From assembly GCA_964578835.1 (NCBI GenBank), contig CAZOEL010000028.1, forward strand, positions 1-64,000: DNA of 64,000 nucleotides, in the 5' to 3' direction. Both the position numbers and the translations under genes were made by a program. Below are positions 1 through 6,507 of the stretch, one piece after another. A model generated the notes under the pieces. The model was not told the origin of the DNA and ran no database searches. It saw only the letters and a list, made by a program, of their open reading frames with translations. Position 1 is the stretch's first letter. Every line of letters starts with the position of its first letter. The stretch comes from CAZOEL01 sp964578835 (GTDB lineage Bacteria; Desulfobacterota; Syntrophobacteria; Syntrophobacterales; Syntrophobacteraceae).

Positions 1-94
1 ACTATTCCCGGGGTGGCGCTGCGCTGACCCCGGGCTGGTTTATCAAACCCCTTCGAGGTAGAAAAACCTCAAACCAAAAAACTTGAACATCGAG
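1..94. repeat. Repeat family B, partial copy cut by the window edge
   Basis: This is the right half of a roughly 250-bp palindromic element whose full copies lie at 1183-1434 and 60469-60722. Shared landmarks are a GC-rich hairpin (cccggggtggcgc / accccggg), the string atcaaacccctt, and the terminal ttgaacatcgag. It carries no gene. The left half lies outside the window. Confidence 0.85.
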
Positions 95-187
95 TATAAG
101 GAAGATATTGAAGCCGGTTTTGGTGGAGTAATGTTTTGGCTGAGGAATCGTTTCAGTGCTGAAGGATTATTGAGTACATTGCACTGA
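93..187 (+). pseudogene. Possible 3' remnant of an unidentified gene
   Basis: Directly after the repeat B end an open frame runs for about 30 codons to a TGA at 185-187. It reads YKEDIEAGFGGVMFWLRNRF and then SAEGLLSTLH. The composition looks protein-like, but there is no start codon and the product is not recognised. The TGA coincides with the left edge of repeat D, as it also does at 2868-2870. It could be chance open frame. Confidence 0.2.
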
Positions 188-253
188 TCCCTTTCGGGCT
201 GATCTCACACCTTCTTTGTCACGGCATGCTTGTCCGGCAACCCTTTGCCGTCA
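186..253. repeat. Repeat family D, copy 1
   Basis: About 68 bp, closely similar to 2869-2936. The shared blocks include ttctttgtcacggc, cttgtccggca and ccctttgccgtca. It begins inside a TGA triplet. No coding potential is seen. Confidence 0.7.
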
Positions 254-450
254 AGCCGTCCCGGTCAGTGTCATCCTCGAGTCCGGCTGCATGGCGGGCG
301 CTAGGCAATTAAACTATTAATTTATTTGAATATTCTGTCTAATTTTCGATCTCTGGGCCACTTTGTTCAGCCATTGTAGACCGTAACCGTTTTCCGTAAA
401 AGTAGATATAGGTTGTCTCTTTGTACCACATATGATACATAGAAAGTACT

Positions 451-786
451 ATGAGCTGGACGATCAGATACTACAGTGAAAGAGTGCAGCAAGAAATCAT
501 GTCCCTTCCTGCTGGGATTCAGGCCAGGTACATCCATTACACGAAGCGAATGTTGGCTCATGGTCCCAACCTTGGTATGCCCCATACAAGAGCAATGGGA
601 GATGGTCTCTTTGAGCTTCGGATGAAAGCATCGGAGGGAATAGGACGGGTATTTTACTGCACTGTCATTGGCGAGAGAATCGTCATGCTCCATACTTTCA
701 TGAAGAAGACTCAGAAGACACCTGCTAGTGAACTGGCTATTCCCAGAAAAAGGATGAAGGAGGTAAGAGCCAATGCTCAGCCATGA
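451..786 (+). CDS. HigB/RelE-like toxin (phage Gp49-like family)
   Basis: A 111-residue protein of the RelE/ParE superfamily, Gp49-like (HigB) branch. Members are ribosome-dependent mRNA endonucleases held inactive by the adjacent antitoxin. Visible family features are the central pattern MPHTRAMGDGLFELRMK, followed by GRVFYC and the strand IVMLHTFMKKTQKTP with its conserved Lys/Thr-rich end. The length is typical. It overlaps the start of the next gene by 14 bp, in the toxin-first order usual for higBA. The pair lies among repeats and relics, as mobile toxin-antitoxin cassettes often do. Family membership is judged by eye; target specificity cannot be read. Confidence 0.85.
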   Translation: MSWTIRYYSERVQQEIMSLPAGIQARYIHYTKRMLAHGPNLGMPHTRAMGDGLFELRMKASEGIGRVFYCTVIGERIVMLHTFMKKTQKTPASELAIPRKRMKEVRANAQP

Positions 787-1063
787 AGAGATGGTAGGGA
801 AGATGCTCACTGATCCTGAGGTTAAAGCTGAATACGATGCTCTTGAACCCGAGTTTGAGCTTCTGGATGAATTATTGAAAGCAAGGGATGAGGCAGGACT
901 TACACAAGAAGAAGTAGCAAAGCGCATGGGTACCTCCAGACCTGCAGTAGCTCGTATAGAGGCGGGAGGAGGCAGCAAGCAGCACTCACCATCCATAGCC
1001 ACACTCCGAAAGTATGCAGAAGCTGTGGGATGCAAGCTACAGATTAAGCTTGTCCGTAAATAG
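773..1063 (+). CDS. HigA-like XRE-family antitoxin
   Basis: A 96-residue protein with a Cro/C1-type helix-turn-helix at about residues 44-66 (TQEEVAKRMGTSRPAVARIE). It ends in a short beta-type tail (CKLQIKLVRK), as in HigA antitoxins that lie downstream of the toxin. It should bind and neutralise the upstream toxin and repress the shared promoter. The start codon lies inside the toxin gene, which suggests translational coupling. An alternative is a stand-alone phage-type repressor, but the overlap with a Gp49-like toxin makes the antitoxin role much more likely. Confidence 0.85.
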   Translation: MLSHEEMVGKMLTDPEVKAEYDALEPEFELLDELLKARDEAGLTQEEVAKRMGTSRPAVARIEAGGGSKQHSPSIATLRKYAEAVGCKLQIKLVRK

Positions 1064-1182
1064 GACCGGAACTCTGATATGCCCTTCAAATTGCATCCTC
1101 TTCCAAAAGACATGGGGCCAGTAGGGACTACCGTGTCGCGTGGCCCAACACCAAAAATCAGCGGCGGCGTAAATGCCTATAA

Positions 1183-1434
1183 CTCGATGTTCAAGTTTTT
1201 CTACCCCGAAGGGGTTTGATAAATCAGCCCGGAGTAATCACCCCGGGTATGCGGCAAAAGAAGTAATCATTCCCTAAAAGGGATATATAAAGATGTGCTG
1301 ATCTTTATGTATCCCTTTCAGGGAACAGTCCCATGCCTGACACTATTCCCGGGGTGGCGCTGCGCTTACCCCGGGCTGATTTATCAAACCCCTTCGGGGT
1401 AAAAAGCCTCAAACCAAAAAACTTAAACATCGAG
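1183..1434. repeat. Repeat family B, full copy
   Basis: A 252-bp element with imperfect terminal inverted repeats: ctcgatgttcaag at the left, and the reverse of it with one change at the right. Inside are an inverted pair built on aaccccttcgggg, GC-rich hairpins (cccggg), and a central inverted pair atccctttcaggga / ttccctaaaagggat. It has no open frame of note. It matches 60469-60722 along its whole length and 1-94 over its right part. It is non-autonomous and MITE-like in form. Confidence 0.85.
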
Positions 1435-1499
1435 TATGAGTATGAAGAATACATCACTCACTCGCATGCCTCCACGGATTCGCCGTCCCCTGCATTTTT

Positions 1500-1769
1500 T
1501 GTTGGCGCGCACAAGGGTTGGGTACGCCACCCGATCGTGCTGGGGTATCGAAGCACGATCGGGGATGTTCGCCCTTCGATACCTCTCAAGAAACAGCTTT
1601 TTTGGATAAGTAAAATCAATGACTTATGCTGCATTCCGAGCCATCGACAAGAGGCCAAAGAGCTCCGATGGACTTCCAGCTGTTTCTTATCGAACACCTT
1701 GCCACGCCGAAAGCGGGGCTTACTTCGCTCAGGGCGAACGGGACACCCCAACCCTTATGCGCGCCAACA
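1500..1769. repeat. Repeat family C, expanded copy
   Basis: Terminal inverted repeats of about 22 bp, beginning tgttggcgcgcacaagggtt and ending with the near-complement. It shares both ends and the core (atcgtgctgaggtatcgaag-like, then ttcgcccttcg and gggcgaacggg) with the compact 126-bp copy at 61701-61826. It holds about 144 bp of extra sequence in the middle, roughly 1588-1730. No gene is evident in the extra part. Confidence 0.75.
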
Positions 1770-1954
1770 AGATTCTTACAACGCCAACCGGTAGAATCCT
1801 GACCTCATCCTACGATCCCGCAACGCTCGTGACAACCGGCATGAGCATTCCCGGTCTTTATGATGCTTCATACGACTACTATCTCAACGGAAGGCTCAAG
1901 ACGATATCCGCCGGAGAGCGGAATGTCGCTTTTACCTACGATGACCGGCTTAAA
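1769..1954 (+). pseudogene. RHS/YD-repeat protein fragment
   Basis: About 60 codons in one frame show YD-repeat character: GRILTSSYDP, GLYDASYDYYLNGRLKTI and ERNVAFTYDD. This is typical of RHS-family surface or toxin-delivery proteins, which normally exceed 1000 residues. Here the segment starts at the edge of repeat C, has no start codon of its own in a sensible context, and loses YD character after FTYDDR. It is therefore a relic, probably broken by the repeat insertion or by deletion. Confidence 0.6.
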
Positions 1955-2114
1955 GACTGCCGGAATGACGAATCGATGTTCCAAAATGTTAAGAAACTTC
2001 TGTATAGGTACTTCATTACCGGTGCGCAAAACGCTGGAGGCAAAACCGTAGTAAACGTGGGTAGGTCTGACAAGCAATACGTGCTCAGGCATTGCCGCTA
2101 CAGGAGATACACCA

Positions 2115-2870
2115 GTGCGTGGAGACAAGACAGCCATAGTAACAGGCGGAGGCCAGGGGATTGGCAAAGCTATCGCGGAGAGATTGCTGAGGGATGGCTT
2201 GCGGGTCGTCATTGCCGAATCGGATAGGGAAGCAGGCGTAGAATCCGAAATGGAGCTCAAGCGCCTTGGGGAAGCGATATTCATTCATGCCGATGTCTCA
2301 GATGAGCAGATGGTAAAAGATCTCATAGAAAAGACTATCGTTCATTTTGGGAGGATCGATCTCGTGGTGAACAATGCGGGGGGCATGGTGCGAAAGCCCA
2401 TTCAAGATCTCTCCCTGGATGAGTGGAACAGAGTGATCTCGGTGAATCTGACCTCCGTCTTTCTTACAGCCAAATATGCTGCGCCTTATCTTCGAGAGAG
2501 ACAGGGCTCGATTGTAAACATCGCCTCAACGAGAGCTTTTATGTCGGAGAAAGATACCGAAGCCTACTCCGCATCCAAGGGCGGTATGGTTTCCCTCACC
2601 CATGCCCTGGCTGTGAGTCTTGGCCCCGAGATCAGAGTCAACTGCATCAGTCCGGGATGGATCGATGTCAGTGAATGGAAGAAAAAGGCGGAAAGACGGA
2701 AGCCGGGGCTCAGTTCGGAAGACCATCTGCAGCATCCCGCGGGGCGAGTCGGTAGTCCTCAGGACATCGCTTCCATGGTCAGCTTTCTCATCTCCTCTGA
2801 GGCGTCCTTCATTACGGGGACTAACTTCGTAGTGGATGGAGGCATGACAAAGAAGATGATTTACGTGTGA
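2115..2870 (+). CDS. SDR-family NAD(P)-dependent oxidoreductase
   Basis: A 251-residue classical short-chain dehydrogenase/reductase. It has the nucleotide-binding TGGGQGIG (residues 10-17), an acidic residue after beta-2 that favours NAD, NNAG (86-89), Ser138 and the catalytic Y151-x3-K155 (YSASK). The C-terminal FITGTNFVVDGG is typical of 3-oxoacyl-ACP reductase-like and sugar or alcohol dehydrogenase members. The start is GTG, chosen because caggag lies just upstream. The substrate cannot be assigned. It stands alone between an RHS relic and a convergent acetyltransferase, and its TGA stop forms the left edge of repeat D. Confidence 0.9.
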   Translation: MRGDKTAIVTGGGQGIGKAIAERLLRDGLRVVIAESDREAGVESEMELKRLGEAIFIHADVSDEQMVKDLIEKTIVHFGRIDLVVNNAGGMVRKPIQDLSLDEWNRVISVNLTSVFLTAKYAAPYLRERQGSIVNIASTRAFMSEKDTEAYSASKGGMVSLTHALAVSLGPEIRVNCISPGWIDVSEWKKKAERRKPGLSSEDHLQHPAGRVGSPQDIASMVSFLISSEASFITGTNFVVDGGMTKKMIYV

Positions 2871-2936
2871 TCCCCTTCGGGCTCGGCTCGCACGTTCTTT
2901 GTCACGGCCGGCTTGTCCGGCAGCCCTTTGCCGTCA
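2869..2936. repeat. Repeat family D, copy 2, wedged between convergent genes
   Basis: About 68 bp matching 186-253. The left edge overlaps the TGA of the plus-strand SDR gene (2868-2870). The right edge contains the TGA of the minus-strand acetyltransferase (2934-2936). The segment contains a gccggcttgtccggc hairpin and could act as a two-way transcription end, but no U-tract is seen. Confidence 0.65.
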
Positions 2937-3461
2937 CCAAAGGCTTCGCTCGAAGTTGATGATTTTGGAGGGACTGAATTGATTGGCGCAGAAAAAACGC
3001 GTCATGTCGGAGTCACCCGAATCAATTAAGGTGCAGACCTTTTGAACGCCCAACTCTCTCACGTGATTCATGAATTCCTTGATCAACTTCTTGCCGATGC
3101 CCTGACGCTGGTGGTCCGGATCAACTCCGATCGAATCGAGGGTGGCCATTTCCCGAGATATCCCATATTCCCCCATATAAAGCACGCCCATGACAAAGCC
3201 CACGACGGTTCCATCTTCCATCTCGGCCACAATGGAGACTGGCAGATGATCCGTGGATTGAACAAACGATTCGAACTTCACCCGATAGTAATCCCGCCGT
3301 GAGACCTTGAGGATCTTTTCATCAATCCGCACTATAGCGTCAAAGTCATCTGACGAAGCATCATCGGCGTGCGACGAAGGGCATTCAAATTCGTCAGCTT
3401 GAACGACAGCATCGAAATCATCAATATTCAAGAGTCTGAATTTAACTGCGCCGGCGCTCAT
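2934..3461 (-). CDS. GNAT-family N-acetyltransferase
   Basis: A 175-residue protein with the GNAT fold. It has LDSIGVDPDHQRQGIGKKLI (motif A, with the acetyl-CoA pyrophosphate loop RQGIGKK) and the downstream helix EFMNHVRELGVQKV, ending in FFCANQFSPS. It transfers an acetyl group from acetyl-CoA to an unknown amine. The N-terminus is odd: DDFDAVVQADE is followed about 24 residues later by the related DDFDAIVRIDE, so the first alpha/beta segment appears duplicated. The second copy leads directly into the normal domain, and the first may be an insertion. It converges on the SDR gene across repeat D. Confidence 0.85.
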   Translation of the reverse strand: MSAGAVKFRLLNIDDFDAVVQADEFECPSSHADDASSDDFDAIVRIDEKILKVSRRDYYRVKFESFVQSTDHLPVSIVAEMEDGTVVGFVMGVLYMGEYGISREMATLDSIGVDPDHQRQGIGKKLIKEFMNHVRELGVQKVCTLIDSGDSDMTRFFCANQFSPSKIINFERSLW

Positions 3462-3491
3462 CTGTCATCTACTCCTTTCACGACGAAACAC

Positions 3492-3828
3492 TCAGGCTTC
3501 AGCCGCTATTGAAAGATGCTTGTAAGAATTCATCAGGCCCTTCGAAATGTAGGTCGCAATTCCGACATGTGGTAAGAGGGCGGCAAATATAAAAGTCAAG
3601 CCAAAAGGCTCCTCTGCCCATGCGTATTCAATGATTAAGTCCGGATGCGCCCAACGGCGCCTGGAGCTGCCGACCTCCCCGATGCTCTGGTGTGGAATTG
3701 GAAGAGGTTGTAATTCCTACTTGAAATAGAGCGAGCCACGTTAGCGGAAGAAATGGGAGAAGGGAAAAATCCACTTGGACAAAAGCTTTGAAACGCTCAT
3801 CAGTCATTTGCCACACTACATCACTCAA
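3492..3828 (-). pseudogene. Frameshifted small membrane-protein relic
   Basis: On the minus strand a frame starting near 3828 reads MTDERFKAFVQVDFSLLPFL and then a hydrophobic stretch. In another frame the DNA continues as HPDLIIEYAWAEEPFGLTFI, FAALLPHVGIATYISKGLMN and SYKHLSIAAEA, ending at 3492. The two parts together resemble a membrane protein interrupted by a frameshift. The family is not recognised. It occupies the gap between the sensor kinase and the acetyltransferase. Confidence 0.35.
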
Positions 3829-3994
3829 AAATAACAGTCAATGAATTAAAGTTATTGTGAAACATAAGCCAAGCTCATGATATATTGAAGCAATGCAGCA
3901 AATCATCAGCCGAAAAACTTCCCCTGAATTCCTCCCGCGGAGGAGTCGATCAGTCGGAAGCGCAAAAAAGACGGAAAATTACTCGCGCAGGGTT

Positions 3995-5389
3995 TTAGGC
4001 CGATTCTTCGGAGGTCTTGCGTTCGTCTTTCACGGGAAGGATGAAATAGAAGAGGTTGCCGTATCGTTGAGACTCGCAGCCTACAAATCCGCCGTGAATC
4101 TCCACCACATTGCGCAGGAAATGGAGGCCATGACCGGTTCCGCTTTCATGGCGAGTGGCGGCGGCCCTGTAGCCTTCATCAAAAATCCTTCGACATTCTT
4201 CCTCTGAAAGAGGCTTTCCGGTGGTGAAAAAATTGAATCTGACGCCGTCAATGTTTTTTCCGAAATGGTTCTTCACCATATCCCGATTGTAAGAAACCAG
4301 CTTGATCTTGTTTCCCAACTGGTCCTCGACCTGCTGAGCGTACTTTAGAGAGTTTGAGAATAGATTGTCGAACACCTGAGAAATCAGTCCCTTGTCCACA
4401 AAAAGCGTTACCTGTTCATCCGGAACGGATTCGAGCAGATTATCGACCGTTATTTCCCGCTTTTCAAAGAGAGGAAGATATCGCTCCAGGAGGGGCTGAA
4501 TAATCTCCGTTCGGAAATTTACTGACTGCCTTCTCAATACATAGGCGCCCTTCTCGAAATGGTCCCGGCGGAACAGGGTCTCGAGGAAAAGGCTGGTGTG
4601 CTCGTAGTGCTTCGAGAGAGCCCGCCACTCCTCGTCCAACGAGTGATTGTTCTCGCACAGCTCAAAATATATCTCGCAGAGCTGGTCGGAAAGACGGTCG
4701 CTGCGGTCCTCGACGGAAAGGATCAAATCCTTCACTTCCTGCTGAATCTTACAATAGCTTTGGAGCTGCTTTTTCAGCTTTATGAGAAAAAGCTTGTAGT
4801 ACATGTTCGGAGTGATGACATTGTGCTCTATATCGGAGACCAGCTGATTTATGAACTTGATATGGTCGATCTTCTGTTGGATGAGCATCTTCTGATGCAG
4901 ATTGAAACCGATGCGGTTGGTTAATTTCCCGAAGAAAAAATGGTCCTTGTCGTCCAATTTATGCTTCGGGTAAATTTCGAAAGCCCCGAGAACATGACTT
5001 TGTCTAAAAAACGGAATCCATTGAGCAAGAGCTTTATTGCCGCGTATGGGAAAGATCCAGGCATCTTCGGTCTCATAGGGCTTTTCGGAAAGCGCGATTG
5101 CTAAAGAGAGCCGGCCTTCCGGCGGAATCACTCCGTCTTGGCTCGTGCAAACCTTCTCCAGCTTGGAAGTCTTGGCGTTGATGACATAAAGGCGGCTTTC
5201 GAGAGCAAAAAACTCTTTCGGCACAGCAACGCAGATCTGATAGAGGGCGTCAAGGCTCGTATATTCCTGAGCCAAATCGAAAAAAGTGGCGAACGCCTCT
5301 TCCTGGAGCCGTTCAAAGTTGTAACGCCTGTAGCTTTCCTTTTTTTCCCTTACCCGCTCGAAGATATCCTGGTTGAAATCCTGCGCCAT
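3995..5389 (-). CDS. GAF-type sensor histidine kinase with unusual catalytic motifs
   Basis: A 464-residue soluble protein with no membrane segment. Residues about 40-160 look like a GAF-type sensor, and 165-290 are helical and contain a candidate phospho-acceptor His189 (SDIEHNVITP). An HATPase_c-like end follows, with an N-box (QVFDNLFSNSLKYA, about 340-351) and a G2 box (GTGHGLHFLRNVVEIHGG, about 418-435). The usual DxG of the G1 box is replaced by FFTTGKPL, so ATP binding may be altered. It follows gpsA on the same strand after a 95-bp gap, with no response regulator beside it. The signal is unknown. Confidence 0.75.
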   Translation of the reverse strand: MAQDFNQDIFERVREKKESYRRYNFERLQEEAFATFFDLAQEYTSLDALYQICVAVPKEFFALESRLYVINAKTSKLEKVCTSQDGVIPPEGRLSLAIALSEKPYETEDAWIFPIRGNKALAQWIPFFRQSHVLGAFEIYPKHKLDDKDHFFFGKLTNRIGFNLHQKMLIQQKIDHIKFINQLVSDIEHNVITPNMYYKLFLIKLKKQLQSYCKIQQEVKDLILSVEDRSDRLSDQLCEIYFELCENNHSLDEEWRALSKHYEHTSLFLETLFRRDHFEKGAYVLRRQSVNFRTEIIQPLLERYLPLFEKREITVDNLLESVPDEQVTLFVDKGLISQVFDNLFSNSLKYAQQVEDQLGNKIKLVSYNRDMVKNHFGKNIDGVRFNFFTTGKPLSEEECRRIFDEGYRAAATRHESGTGHGLHFLRNVVEIHGGFVGCESQRYGNLFYFILPVKDERKTSEESA

Positions 5390-5484
5390 GGCTTCATCTC
5401 ATTCAATTGTAGAAGATGCTCGATGCGGGATGGGGACAACCGCCTATATCGGATGCAACAGAGTCTTATATACAATATTTGCCG

Positions 5485-6507
5485 TCACTCATCCAAGTCC
5501 AATTCATGCTTGAGATCACGCTCCATTAACTCCCGGACGGCGTCAGCGGTATTTTTGTCTTCATACAAGACTTTGTAGACCTGCTCCGAAATGGGCATGT
5601 CAACCTGCATTCGTTTGGCCAGGAAATAAACTGAACGAGCAGTCTTCACTCCTTCGGCCACCATTCGCATCTCGGCGAGAATTTCATTGAGCTTTCTGCC
5701 CTGCCCCAGTTGCATCCCGACGGTTCTGTTCCTGCTCAAGTCTCCCGTGCAGGTCAAAACCAGATCTCCGATGCCCGAAAGCCCGGAAAAGGTCAGCGGG
5801 TGCGCCCCCATCTTGACGCCGAGGCGAGATATTTCCGCAAGTCCTCGCGTGATCAAAGCGGCCCGCGTGTTGGATCCGAACTCGAGTCCGTCACAGGCTC
5901 CTGCCGCCAGCGCTATCACGTTCTTCAATGCGCCCGCCACTTCCACTCCCGTCTTGTCCAGACTCGTGTACACTCTCAAGTACCGCGTGGAAAAAACCTG
6001 TTGCACCCTTCTGGCAAGGTCCAGATCTTCGGCGGCCACGGTGATCGCTGTCGGCATATGCCTGACGACCTCGCGAGCGAACGATGGTCCGGAAAGGCTA
6101 AGCAATCGGATGAGATCGCTCGAGGAGAGGATCTCCTTCCATATGCCCGACATGGTAAGGAGTGTCTCATTCTCAATCCCCTTGGCGGCGCTCACCACGA
6201 TGACTCCCCTGTCGAGAAAGGGCAGCATCTTCACTATGGTCTGCCGATACACGTGGGAAGGGACCACCATAACCAGCATTTGATGACCCGCTACCACGCT
6301 TTTCAGATCGTTGTGAGGAGTGATGTTTGCGCTCAGGTTGAACCCGGGGAGATAAAAGGCGTTTTCACGAGTATCCCTAATAATGCGGCACAGATCCTCT
6401 TCGTATACCCATAAATCCACCTTATAACCTTTTTCAGCCAAAACCTGGGCCAGCGTAGTTCCCCAGCTCCCAGCCCCTACCACGCCGATCGGTCCGGATT
6501 GCTCCAT
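5485..6507 (-). CDS. gpsA: NAD(P)-dependent glycerol-3-phosphate dehydrogenase
   Basis: About 340 residues. Cytosolic GpsA reduces dihydroxyacetone phosphate to sn-glycerol-3-phosphate for phospholipid synthesis. Seen are the N-terminal Rossmann motif VVGAGSWGTTLA, SAAKGIE, SGPSFAREV, the catalytic-Lys region GVEVAGALKNVIALAAG, and SGIGDLVLTC with the following SRNR. The ATG shares one base with the gyrA stop (tgatg), so translation is probably coupled to gyrA. A TTG one codon upstream is an alternative start. The length is normal for the family. Confidence 0.96.
   Translation of the reverse strand: MEQSGPIGVVGAGSWGTTLAQVLAEKGYKVDLWVYEEDLCRIIRDTRENAFYLPGFNLSANITPHNDLKSVVAGHQMLVMVVPSHVYRQTIVKMLPFLDRGVIVVSAAKGIENETLLTMSGIWKEILSSSDLIRLLSLSGPSFAREVVRHMPTAITVAAEDLDLARRVQQVFSTRYLRVYTSLDKTGVEVAGALKNVIALAAGACDGLEFGSNTRAALITRGLAEISRLGVKMGAHPLTFSGLSGIGDLVLTCTGDLSRNRTVGMQLGQGRKLNEILAEMRMVAEGVKTARSVYFLAKRMQVDMPISEQVYKVLYEDKNTADAVRELMERDLKHELDLDE

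Noticed and set aside
367..1113. 248-codon minus-strand frame across the toxin-antitoxin genes
   Set aside because: Opposes two well-supported genes and has no recognisable features.
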